Source: Lachnospiraceae bacterium (GTDB lineage: Bacteria > Bacillota > Clostridia > Lachnospirales > Lachnospiraceae). From it: a stretch of DNA of 64,000 nt. Made by a program: the position numbers and the translations under genes. Positions 28,200-36,433 of the stretch are shown piece by piece. How positions within the stretch are numbered: position 1 is the stretch's first letter; every line of letters begins with the position of its first letter. The notes beneath the pieces are model-generated. The model saw only the letters and a program-made list of their open reading frames with translations. It made no database searches and had not been told where the DNA came from. The stretch covers positions 1 through 64,000 of the forward strand of contig JAKSSF010000011.1 of the NCBI GenBank assembly GCA_024403235.1, in the 5' to 3' direction.

Positions 28200-28229
28200 G
28201 GGCGGTAGCTAAAAGCTATCGCCCTTTTT
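28200..28229. terminator. Terminator between the polysaccharide operon and the PPi-phosphofructokinase gene
   Basis: GGGCGGTAGC pairs with GCTATCGCCC (one wobble) over a 5-base loop, followed by TTTTT. A-rich sequence on the left lets it work in both directions for the convergent genes. Confidence 0.88.
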
Positions 28230-28267
28230 GACTCTTGTTTTGTATTTGTAAAACAGCTTCTTGTAAA

Positions 28268-29929
28268 TTATTTACCCTGTTCCAAAGCCAATGTAACTGT
28301 TGTAAGGTCACATACTTCAGTAGGTCCGTAGTACTGGATAGCACCGGGATACGTGAAGGCTGTTTCTACTGCCCATGCATCTCTGTGTGCTGCAAAGTAT
28401 TTGAAAGGAGCGCCATCTAATTCTACAAGTGCTTTACGGATAACCGGTTTGTCTTCTCCGTTACGTCTTTCCATGTTCATCATCTTGGTAATTGGCATAC
28501 CACCTGCAACCCATTCTTCAGCAGGAGCAGAAAGGTTAGAGACTTTTGAAAGGTATCCTGTGTAACCATAAGAGATTAACATGAATGCATTGTAACCTAA
28601 TGAGTAGCAGTAGTCAGCATCAAAGTTGGAAGGGAATGCACATCTTCCTTCATATCCTAAGAAGTGATGTAATGCACTGAATTTACCCTTGTATGTGCCG
28701 GCTGCTTTTCTCTTAGCCAATTCGTTCTTTACTAATTCAGAGAACAATTTTTCAGATTCGATTAAGGATACCTGAACGTTACCGTGAGGATCTCTTTCTA
28801 AGAATAACTGCTGCTGAATGCCTGTAGGAAGAATATCAAATACAGCAAAGCTATCTGCAGTTAAGCCGGCTTTGATGAATTCATATTTTGCATTCCAGTC
28901 AGGAAGTGCATTAAATTCTTCTGTTTTGCTGCCTGCAAGTAATTCGTTGATTTCTTTAATCAGTACAGAGAATTCAGGAACAAATTCTACAATACCTTCC
29001 GGAATAATAGCTACACCGAAGTTCCCTTCTTTTTCTGCTCTCTTTTCAACAGAATCTGCAATGTAGCTTGCGATAGAAGCAAGGCTCATTTTCTTTTCTG
29101 CAACTTCTTCACCGATTAAACAGATGTTAGGCTGTGTCTTTAATGCAGTTTCCAAAGCAACATGAGAAGCAGAACGTCCCATAACTTTTACGAAGTGCCA
29201 ATATTTCTTAGCAGAGTTAGCATCTCTTTCGATGTTACCAACGATTTCTGCATAAGTCTTTGTAGCGGTATCGAAACCAAAAGATGCTTCAATATCTTCA
29301 TTCTTTAAGTCACCGTCAATTGTCTTAGGACAACCGATTACCTGGATACCGGTATTCTGTGCAGCCATATATTCTGCAAGAGTAGCAGCGTTGGTGTTGG
29401 AATCGTCACCACCGATGATTACGATAGCGGTAAGACCGTTTTTCTTTGCGTTTTCTGCTACGATGTTAAACTGTTCCTTGGTTTCCAATTTGGTTCTGCC
29501 GGAACCGATAATATCAAAACCACCTGTGTTTCTGTAGGCATCGATGAAAGCGTCATCAAATTCTACATAATCATTTTTCAAAAGTCCGTCAGGACCGCCC
29601 TTGAAGCCGTATAATACATTGTCTTTATTGGTAGCTTTTAATGCATCATAAAGACCGGTAATTACATTGTGTCCGCCGGGAGCCTGTCCACCGGAAAGAA
29701 TAACGCCAACAACCTGCTTTTTAGCAGCAGCTGTATTTGTGCCTTTTTCAAAAGTGATTTCCGGTTTTCCATAGGTGTTAGGGAATAATGCCTGGATTTT
29801 TTCCTGGTCAGCAACAGATGCTGTAGCGGCGCCTTCCTTTACACAGATTTCAGAGATACCATTTCTAAGCATTCCGGGAAGCTTAGGAGAATATTCGTAT
29901 CTTGCTTTTTGAAGTGGTGAAAGATTCAT
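28268..29929 (-). CDS. Pyrophosphate-dependent 6-phosphofructokinase, long form
   Basis: Interconverts fructose 6-phosphate plus PPi and fructose 1,6-bisphosphate plus phosphate. At 553 residues it is the long plant/spirochaete-like type. Start loop [13 protein letters not shown]; the GGDDS motif has the second aspartate where ATP enzymes have glycine; PKTIDGD has the lysine diagnostic of PPi use. Other marks are [14 protein letters not shown] and [12 protein letters not shown]. Start ATG 29929 is preceded by AAAAGGAG. Stands alone between terminators. The genome also carries an ATP-type enzyme at 60674. Confidence 0.93.
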   Translation of the reverse strand: MNLSPLQKARYEYSPKLPGMLRNGISEICVKEGAATASVADQEKIQALFPNTYGKPEITFEKGTNTAAAKKQVVGVILSGGQAPGGHNVITGLYDALKATNKDNVLYGFKGGPDGLLKNDYVEFDDAFIDAYRNTGGFDIIGSGRTKLETKEQFNIVAENAKKNGLTAIVIIGGDDSNTNAATLAEYMAAQNTGIQVIGCPKTIDGDLKNEDIEASFGFDTATKTYAEIVGNIERDANSAKKYWHFVKVMGRSASHVALETALKTQPNICLIGEEVAEKKMSLASIASYIADSVEKRAEKEGNFGVAIIPEGIVEFVPEFSVLIKEINELLAGSKTEEFNALPDWNAKYEFIKAGLTADSFAVFDILPTGIQQQLFLERDPHGNVQVSLIESEKLFSELVKNELAKRKAAGTYKGKFSALHHFLGYEGRCAFPSNFDADYCYSLGYNAFMLISYGYTGYLSKVSNLSAPAEEWVAGGMPITKMMNMERRNGEDKPVIRKALVELDGAPFKYFAAHRDAWAVETAFTYPGAIQYYGPTEVCDLTTVTLALEQGK

Positions 29930-30163
29930 AGTTTACTCCTTTTTTGTATTAATTTAATTATATTGTATTTTTATGGAAGAAACCCATGCAAATACCATTA
30001 CCAAAATGCTAAATCATTTTATGGAAAAAGTAAATACTATTTCCTATTCTTTCTATAAAGAAATATAAAAATAATGACAAAACGAAGGCAGCGGATTCTT
30101 GTGATTATACCTTCATATTTTAGGGAGAAAGAGAAGAGGAAAGTGAATAATTTACCATTTATT

Positions 30164-30218
30164 TGCAGCAAAGTTGCATAGTTAAATTATTGACTGTGCC
30201 AATTTCTTGTGGCATAAT
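30164..30218 (+). promoter_or_regulatory. Promoter and possible operator of the sugar ABC operon
   Basis: TTGACT at 30190-30195 and CATAAT at 30213-30218 are 17 bp apart; a second -10-like TATAAT lies at 30222. Just upstream, TGCAGCAAAGTTGCA at 30164-30178 is an imperfect palindrome suited to a repressor or activator. The rest of the 465-base gap from 29930 to 30394 is A/T-rich and shows no gene. Confidence 0.5.
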
Positions 30219-30394
30219 GACTATAATAGCGTAGGGGATTTGCGCACATTTTGTCGTATTTTAGAAAAATAGAATAACTAGCTATTCCGAAAATAGGCAA
30301 TATTCTTATTCTGAAAGGGCAGATTAAAATAATCCCATTTTTTGACTGTATGGTCAAAGACAAAAATACGCAACTACAGTTGGGAGGAAAAGAG

Positions 30395-31393
30395 TTGGAA
30401 AAATTTAAACAAAATCCAATTGTGAAAAAAATTGGATTCAACCGAATTGTGTTAATTGGCGTCTTGATTCTTATGTATTTCTTATTTGGCGCCCTGTGTG
30501 CAGCAATGGGTAGAGCTTCTTTCTTTACTCTGGCACGTGTGTATAGTGCTATGAACTATGCTTACTTCATGGGATTCTTGGCCATCGGTGTTACATTCGT
30601 AATTGCTACCGGCGGTATCGACTTCTCCATTGGACCGGTTATGTTCTGTTCAGCACTGATTTCCGGATACATGTTGACCAAGCAGAATGTTCCGTTGATC
30701 GTATGTTTGATCGTATCTATTATCGTAGGTACCATCTTTGGTTTGATCAATGGTTATTTGGTAGCATACCTGGATATGCCTTCCTTCATTACTTCAATGG
30801 CAAGTATGATGTTGGCAAAGGGTATTGGTTCTGCTTACACCAAAACCCAGTCAGTAAGCTGGCCTCAGGGTACAGAAGCTGCAGGTTGGTATCGTAACCT
30901 TGTTAAAATTGGTAATGGTTCAGCAGCGATTCCTACAGGTTTGATTATTCTGGCAATTGCTTCTATTATTTTTGCAATTATCTTAAATAAAACCAAAGCA
31001 GGACGTTATATCCTTTGCTTAGGTAGTAACAAAGAAGCCGTTCGTCTTTCCGGTGTTGATGTAAGAATCTGGGAAGCTTTGGCTTATATCCTTTGCGGTA
31101 TGTTAGCTGGTATCGCAGCTATTTTCTATGTTGGTGCTTATACAACTGTTCAGCCTGGTATGGGTGATACCTTCAACAACGAAGCAATCGCAAGTTGTGT
31201 AATGGGTGGTACTTCAATGTCAGGTGGTATTGCTTCTATCGCTGGTACATTCATCGGTGTATTGATTATCGCTATGCTTCAGGAAGGTATTCTTGCAATG
31301 GGCTTCCAGAAGGATTATCAGTTCGTTATTACCGGTATCATCGTTATTTTAGCTGTATATGCTGATATTCGAAGCAGACGTAGAAGAAACTAA
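30395..31393 (+). CDS. Sugar ABC transporter permease 1 (RbsC/RhaPQ type)
   Basis: Inner-membrane permease of 332 residues with about 9-10 hydrophobic segments, of the branched-chain/ribose permease family (LVALGVT-like region AIGVTFVIATGGIDFSIGP, and CVMGGTSMSGG). I use TTG 30395, which has GGGAGG 7 bp upstream and gives MEKFKQNPIVKKIG, matching the start of the paralogous second permease; the ATG at 30350 lacks a ribosome site. The two permeases, ATPase and lipoprotein are one transporter, probably for fucose, rhamnose or a related deoxysugar given the downstream genes. Confidence 0.9.
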   Translation: MEKFKQNPIVKKIGFNRIVLIGVLILMYFLFGALCAAMGRASFFTLARVYSAMNYAYFMGFLAIGVTFVIATGGIDFSIGPVMFCSALISGYMLTKQNVPLIVCLIVSIIVGTIFGLINGYLVAYLDMPSFITSMASMMLAKGIGSAYTKTQSVSWPQGTEAAGWYRNLVKIGNGSAAIPTGLIILAIASIIFAIILNKTKAGRYILCLGSNKEAVRLSGVDVRIWEALAYILCGMLAGIAAIFYVGAYTTVQPGMGDTFNNEAIASCVMGGTSMSGGIASIAGTFIGVLIIAMLQEGILAMGFQKDYQFVITGIIVILAVYADIRSRRRRN

Positions 31394-31422
31394 TAGAATA
31401 GGAAAGGATATAAGGTGATAAC

Positions 31423-32916
31423 ATGGGCGATATTATTTTAACCATGAAGGGTATTGATAAATCCTTCCCAGGTGTACATGCTTTGGATCATGTAGACTTG
31501 GAAGTTCGCAAAGGCGAGGTTTTAGCTCTGATGGGCGAAAACGGCGCTGGTAAATCCACATTGATGAAGGTTCTTACCGGTATCTACAAAAAAGATGAAG
31601 GAACCATCACCTATGAAGGAAAAGAAATTGAATTTGAAAATCCTAGAGCAGCACAGGCAGCAGGTGTTGTTATTGTGCATCAGGAATTAAACATGCTCAG
31701 TCATTTGACCGTAGCACAGAATATCTTCATTGGCCGTGAAATTATGAATGGTCAGATCATCAATGATGAGAAGATGAATGAAGAATCTGTTAAGCTGTTC
31801 CAGAAATTAGGTATCGAAATCGATCCTAAGGAAAAAATGGGTAACCTTACTGTAGGTAAACAGCAGATGTGTGAAATTGCAAAAGCGATTTCTCATGATG
31901 CTAAGGTTATTATCTTTGACGAACCTTCTGCAGCGCTTACAGAAGCTGAAATCGAAGAATTATTCAAGATTATCCGTGACTTAAGAGATAAGGGAATGGG
32001 TATTGTTTACATTTCCCATCGTATGGATGAAATTAAAGTTATCACAGACCGTGTAACCGTAATGCGTGATGGTACATATGTAGGAACCTTGATTACCAAG
32101 GATTGTACAAAAGACGATATCATCAACATGATGGTTGGTCGTGTTATTTACGAAGATCCTAAGACACAGAGTGCAGTTGCAAAAGACGCTCCTGTAGTAT
32201 TGAAAGTAGAACACTTGAATGCTGGTAAGATGGTTCGGGACGTAAGCTTTGAACTTCACAAAGGTGAAATTCTTGGTTTCTCCGGACTTATGGGTGCTGG
32301 TAGAACAGAAACTGCCAGAGCATTGTTCGGTGCAGATCCTAAAGAAGGTGGCGATATCTATATCAATGGAGAAAAAGTTACAATCAATACTCCTATGGAT
32401 GCAGTTAATCACGGTATCGGATATCTTTCAGAGGATAGAAAACGTTACGGTATTGTAGTAGGAAAATCTGTTGCAGAAAATACTACAATGGCTACTTTAA
32501 AGGAATTCATGAGTGGTCTCTTCATCAATAAGAAGAAAGAAGATGAAGTGGCTTGGAAATATGTAGAATCATTGAAAACCAAGACTCCTACTGTTGATAC
32601 AGAAGTTGTAAACCTTTCCGGTGGTAATCAGCAGAAAGTCGTTATTGCAAAATGGTTAACCAGAAACTGTGATATCTTAATTTTCGATGAACCTACACGT
32701 GGTATTGACGTAGGTGCGAAGAGCGAGATTTACACATTGATGAATGAGTTGGTAGCACAAGGAAAATCTATCATCATGATTTCTTCCGAAATGACAGAAG
32801 TATTACGTATGAGTGATAGAATTGTGGTAATGTGCGAGGGTAGAAAAACCGGTGAAATTGACATCGCAGAAGCTACTCAGGAAAACATTATGCAGTTAGC
32901 TACTCAGAGAAATTAG
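31423..32916 (+). CDS. Sugar ABC transporter ATP-binding protein (tandem ATPase)
   Basis: Energises the importer. 497 residues containing two ABC domains, as in RbsA/MglA/RhaT types. First domain: Walker A GENGAGKST, Walker B VIIFDEPSAAL; signature weakly kept as NLTVGKQQM. Second domain: degenerate Walker A (GLMGAGRTE), good signature LSGGNQQKV and Walker B ILIFDEPTRG. The degenerate second site is normal for this family. It lies between the two permease genes with short gaps and good ribosome sites. Confidence 0.95.
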   Translation: MGDIILTMKGIDKSFPGVHALDHVDLEVRKGEVLALMGENGAGKSTLMKVLTGIYKKDEGTITYEGKEIEFENPRAAQAAGVVIVHQELNMLSHLTVAQNIFIGREIMNGQIINDEKMNEESVKLFQKLGIEIDPKEKMGNLTVGKQQMCEIAKAISHDAKVIIFDEPSAALTEAEIEELFKIIRDLRDKGMGIVYISHRMDEIKVITDRVTVMRDGTYVGTLITKDCTKDDIINMMVGRVIYEDPKTQSAVAKDAPVVLKVEHLNAGKMVRDVSFELHKGEILGFSGLMGAGRTETARALFGADPKEGGDIYINGEKVTINTPMDAVNHGIGYLSEDRKRYGIVVGKSVAENTTMATLKEFMSGLFINKKKEDEVAWKYVESLKTKTPTVDTEVVNLSGGNQQKVVIAKWLTRNCDILIFDEPTRGIDVGAKSEIYTLMNELVAQGKSIIMISSEMTEVLRMSDRIVVMCEGRKTGEIDIAEATQENIMQLATQRN

Positions 32917-32927
32917 GAGGATTGAAA

Positions 32928-33935
32928 ATGACAGATAAAGAGAAAAAAGGCGGTTTGTCCAACAACCCTATTGTGAAAAAGATTGGTGGACAGCGTCTGG
33001 TAGTTATTTTTGTTATTGTTGCTCTGTTCGCTTTCTTCTGTGCTAAGAGCCCAACATTTAGACAGTATTCCACAATACTTAATCTTTTGGACACTTCTTA
33101 TTATGTAACTTATATGGCAATCGGTGTTACCTTTGCTTTGATTACCGGTGGTAATGACTTATCAGTAGGTACCGGTATGGTATGTTACAGTTTGATTGGT
33201 GGTTATGTTGTTACAAAACTTGGATTGCCAATCGGTGTTGGTATTTTATTGACTGTTCTTTGCGGTGTATTAATGGGTATTTTGAATGGCTTCTTGGTTG
33301 CTGTTATGGAATTACCTGCGTTTATTGCAACATTATGTACCATGATGATTGCCCGTGGTATGGGTAGTATCTGTACAAAATCCCAGTCAATCAACTGGCC
33401 TCAGGCATCTTCTGCACAGGGGTGGTTCAGATCTTTATTTAAGATTACAGTTGGCGAAACCAAGTATCCTTTAGGTTTCCTTTGGGTAATTATTTTAGTA
33501 ATTGTTATGAGTATCATCTTAACAAAGACCAAACCAGGACGTTACATTATCGCTATCGGTAGTAACAAAGAAGCTACTAGACTTTCTGGTGTAAACGTGA
33601 TAAAATGGCATATGTTAGCGTACATTATCTGCGGTTTCTTTACAGGTCTTGCAGGTCTAGCATATGGCGCTACATTCCAGACAGTTGCTCCTGGTACAGG
33701 TGCAGGTCTTGAGTTGGATGCTATCTGTGCAGCCATCATTGGTGGTACATCCATGACAGGTGGTTCCGGTAGTATCATTGGAACATTGCTCGGTGTGTTT
33801 ATTATGTCATTGCTGAAAACCGGTCTTCCATTTATCGGTTTACAGGCAAACTGGCAGCAGATTATTACAGGTATCGTATTACTTGTAGCTGTATTGATCG
33901 ACGTTATCCGTAGCAAACAGGCTAAGAGAGCCTAA
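32928..33935 (+). CDS. Sugar ABC transporter permease 2
   Basis: 335 residues, about nine hydrophobic segments, clearly paralogous to permease 1 (shared NPIVKKIG start, YMAIGVTFALITGGNDLSVG, SNKEATRLSGVNV and IIGGTSMTGGSGS). The transporter probably forms a heterodimeric channel. ATG 32928 with AGGAGG at 32915-32920 is preferred over a TTG 6 bp earlier. Confidence 0.92.
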   Translation: MTDKEKKGGLSNNPIVKKIGGQRLVVIFVIVALFAFFCAKSPTFRQYSTILNLLDTSYYVTYMAIGVTFALITGGNDLSVGTGMVCYSLIGGYVVTKLGLPIGVGILLTVLCGVLMGILNGFLVAVMELPAFIATLCTMMIARGMGSICTKSQSINWPQASSAQGWFRSLFKITVGETKYPLGFLWVIILVIVMSIILTKTKPGRYIIAIGSNKEATRLSGVNVIKWHMLAYIICGFFTGLAGLAYGATFQTVAPGTGAGLELDAICAAIIGGTSMTGGSGSIIGTLLGVFIMSLLKTGLPFIGLQANWQQIITGIVLLVAVLIDVIRSKQAKRA

Positions 33936-34001
33936 ATACAATTTCATATTGATATGTTGCCATAGTGGCTTCATATAGAAAAAAAAGGAGGATTCTTTAA
34001 G

Positions 34002-35132
34002 ATGAAAAAGAAAGTCTTAAGCGCACTTTTAAGTGTAGCAATGGTAGCTACTCTTTTAGTAGGTTGTGGCGGATCTTCAGCTCCAGCAGCTGAATCAGCA
34101 CCTGCAGAAGAAGCAGCTCCAGCAGAAGAAGCAGCAGCTGAAGAAGCTCCTGCAGCAGCAGAAGGTGGTTTCCACTTCGAATTAGTATCAAAAGGTTTCC
34201 AGCATCAGTTCTGGCAGGCAGTTTTACAGGGTGCTCAGGAAAAAGCTGATGAATTAGGTGACACAATGAACTTCGTTGGCCCTAACTCAGAATCAGATAT
34301 CGCTGATCAGGTTCAGATGTTCAACAACGCTATCAACGCTAATCCTGATGCTATCGGTTTAGCAGCTCTTGATACAAGCGCTTTGTTAGATGCTATCTCA
34401 GCAGCACAGGCAGCTGGTATCCCTATCGTTGGTTTTGACTCTGGTGTTCCGGATGCTCCAGAAGGAGCTGTTTTAGCTAACGCAGCTACAAACAACTACA
34501 ATGCTGGTATCTTAGCAGCAGAAGAAACATTCAAATTGATCGAAGACAAACTTGAAGCTGGCGCTGTTATCGGTGTATTAAGCCAGGATGCAGTTTCTCA
34601 GTCAGTTGGCGATCGTGGTTTAGGTTTCATCGACAAGATGGCAGAATTAGTTTCTGGCAAAGGCTTAACAGTAGACGTTACTGGTAACGAAAAATTCGTT
34701 AACGAAACAAAAGCTACTGTAACAGCTGGTGGTGATGTTACTATCGACGTTAAAGTTCCTGCACAGGTTACTGCTGAATTATCTCAGACAGACTGCTTGA
34801 ACTTATTAAACACACCTGGTATCATCTGTGTATACGGTTCTAACGAACATTCAGCAGTTGCTATCGTATCTGCTAACGAAACAGTTGGTACTGTAGGTAA
34901 AGACGTTGTTGGTATCGGTTTCGATGCTGGTGCAACATTAAAAGGCGCTGTTAGAGATGGCGTTCTTGCTGGTGCTGTAACACAGGCTCCTTTCGCTATG
35001 GGTGCTGCAACTGTTGAATTACTTCACAAAGCAGCTATGGGCGAATCTATCGCTGATGTTGATACAGGATGTACATGGTACACAGCTGACAACATGGACG
35101 AACCTGCAATCGCAGTTAACTTATACGACTAA
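34002..35132 (+). CDS. Sugar-binding lipoprotein of the ABC transporter
   Basis: Periplasmic-binding-protein type 1 (ribose/galactose-binding fold) of 376 residues. Lipoprotein signal peptide with lipobox LVGC and modified Cys22, then a Pro/Ala/Glu-rich linker (about 23-50) typical of Lachnospiraceae solute-binding lipoproteins, then the sugar-binding domain beginning FHFELVSKGFQHQFWQAV. Codons look biased to highly expressed choices. Strong ribosome site AAAGGAGG and a terminator directly after the gene. Substrate inferred from context only. Confidence 0.93.
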   Translation: MKKKVLSALLSVAMVATLLVGCGGSSAPAAESAPAEEAAPAEEAAAEEAPAAAEGGFHFELVSKGFQHQFWQAVLQGAQEKADELGDTMNFVGPNSESDIADQVQMFNNAINANPDAIGLAALDTSALLDAISAAQAAGIPIVGFDSGVPDAPEGAVLANAATNNYNAGILAAEETFKLIEDKLEAGAVIGVLSQDAVSQSVGDRGLGFIDKMAELVSGKGLTVDVTGNEKFVNETKATVTAGGDVTIDVKVPAQVTAELSQTDCLNLLNTPGIICVYGSNEHSAVAIVSANETVGTVGKDVVGIGFDAGATLKGAVRDGVLAGAVTQAPFAMGAATVELLHKAAMGESIADVDTGCTWYTADNMDEPAIAVNLYD

Positions 35133-35175
35133 TTCGATATAAGTATTGGGTGTCATTATTGTCATTCATAAGTAG

Positions 35176-35205
35176 GGTGCCCCTAATTTAGGGGCACCTT
35201 TTTTT
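35176..35205 (+). terminator. Terminator after the sugar-binding protein gene
   Basis: GGTGCCCCT pairs with AGGGGCACC over a 5-base loop, followed by seven T. It separates transporter from downstream catabolic genes and may allow partial read-through. Confidence 0.93.
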
Positions 35206-35312
35206 AACAAATTTAATGAATTAAGAACTTTCTTAAAAAAGAATTCAAAACAAAAAACAAAATAATAACATATGTAATCATTTTAAATAACAAATATTGG
35301 AGGCAAAAAACT

Positions 35313-35753
35313 ATGTTAAAAGGTATTCCTAAAATTCTTCCCCCTGCATTATTAAAGGTTTTAGCAGAAATGGGACATTCTGATAGATTGGTTATCGCAG
35401 ATGGTAACTTCCCTTGTGAATCAATGGGAAAAGATTGTATTGTTATTCGTATGGATGGTCATGGCGTTCCTGAAATTTTGGATGCTATTTTACAAGTTAT
35501 TCCTTTGGACTCTTATGTAGAACAGCCTGTAACTTTGATGGAATTAATGGATAGTGACAAAGGCCGCATTCAGACTCCAATTTGGGATACATATAAAGAA
35601 ATCGTTGCAAAATACGATGATAGAGGCGCTTCAGCAGTTGGAAATATTGATAGATTCAAATTCTATGACGAAGCAAAACAGGTCTATTGCATCATCGCTT
35701 CCGGTGAAAGCGCAGTATACGCAAATGTAATGTTACAAAAGGGTGTCATATAA
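35313..35753 (+). CDS. fucU: RbsD/FucU-family sugar mutarotase
   Basis: Interconverts alpha and beta anomers of the imported sugar. 146 residues, FucU-like: start MLKGIPKILPPALLKVLAEMGH, then DGNFP and the C-terminal YANVMLQKGVI. FucU types act on L-fucose. The gene comes just after the sugar-binding protein and before the kinase, fitting early steps of fucose or rhamnose use. Start ATG 35313 with TTGGAGG. A large palindrome follows it. Confidence 0.9.
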   Translation: MLKGIPKILPPALLKVLAEMGHSDRLVIADGNFPCESMGKDCIVIRMDGHGVPEILDAILQVIPLDSYVEQPVTLMELMDSDKGRIQTPIWDTYKEIVAKYDDRGASAVGNIDRFKFYDEAKQVYCIIASGESAVYANVMLQKGVI

Positions 35754-35781
35754 TAAAGATATATCATTTATAAGTTTAGAT

Positions 35782-35923
35782 GTTTAAGGTGAATTTGATA
35801 TTCTATATGCAGACCTTTTGAAGGCGTCAGTACTTAATGAGCAATTTATTGCGAATTTAGTACTGTTACGCCTGAGAAGAGCGGGAGCGTGTCTGCATTG
35901 GAATATTCAAATTCGGCTTAAAC
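35782..35923 (+). repeat. Multi-stem palindromic element / candidate structured RNA
   Basis: Outer arms of 33 bases (35782-35814 and 35891-35923) pair over about 28 positions: GTTTAAG with CTTAAAC, GAATTTGA with TCAAATTC, TATTC with GAATA and ATGCAGAC with GTCTGCAT, broken by small internal loops. Inside, AGGCGT (35822) pairs with ACGCCT (35868) and CAGTACT with AGTACTG. At the apex GCAA-TTTA-TTGC forms a third hairpin. A 17-base purine-rich strand (35874-35890) is left unpaired. It fills the gap between fucU and the next gene. It may be a structured RNA or a small palindromic mobile repeat; no T tract, so not a plain terminator. Confidence 0.7.
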
Positions 35924-35950
35924 ACTTTAGTGAAAAGGTAGGTGGTAATT

Positions 35951-36388
35951 ATGTTAGAATCTGCAGCAACTTTATTTGAAAATAGAAAAATCATGCTGAA
36001 ACGACTTAAGAAAAAATCCTATGAGAAATATATGAAGGAATTCAGAAGCCAGTATGATATGACTTTTTTGGAAATGACAACTTATATGGATAGCCAGGAA
36101 GATAAAGAGAAAGCAGCAAAAGACATCGCAGATGCTTTTATTCAATCTGTAAAAAACGGATTTGAAAAAAGAGGGAAAATCAGTAGTGTAACACAGTTTG
36201 ATTTAAATTTATTTATGATATACTATGTATTTCCTGCAATTACCATGACCTATCATGAGGAAGCAAAACGAATCAATGATGTGCTCTGTGCATCTTGGGG
36301 AGAACAGTTGAAGGGAGCGAAAATCGGTTATTCCGATTATGATACCCTTTATAATTCCTTTAATGAAAAAATACTGGGTATTTTTTAA
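35951..36388 (+). CDS. Unknown protein in the deoxysugar operon
   Basis: 145-residue protein I do not recognise. It looks all-helical, is rich in Lys and Glu at the N-terminus (RKIMLKRLKKKSYEKYMKEF), has an aromatic stretch (NLFMIYYVFPAITMTYHEE) too polar at its ends for a clear membrane helix, and ends GIF. No signal peptide. ATG 35951 with GGTGG just upstream. Lying 46 bp before the kinase and after fucU, it is probably expressed with them. A role in sugar use or microcompartment function is only implied by position. Confidence 0.6.
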   Translation: MLESAATLFENRKIMLKRLKKKSYEKYMKEFRSQYDMTFLEMTTYMDSQEDKEKAAKDIADAFIQSVKNGFEKRGKISSVTQFDLNLFMIYYVFPAITMTYHEEAKRINDVLCASWGEQLKGAKIGYSDYDTLYNSFNEKILGIF

Positions 36389-36433
36389 GAAAATAAGGCT
36401 TGGGATAAAGTTAGAGAGAAGGAGAATTTTCAA

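Noticed and set aside
28820-29070. Plus-strand frames inside the PPi-phosphofructokinase gene
   Set aside because: Antisense shadows of a conserved enzyme gene, without ribosome sites.
30350-30394. Longer N-terminus for permease 1 from ATG 30350
   Set aside because: No ribosome site; TTG 30395 has GGGAGG and aligns with the paralogous permease start.
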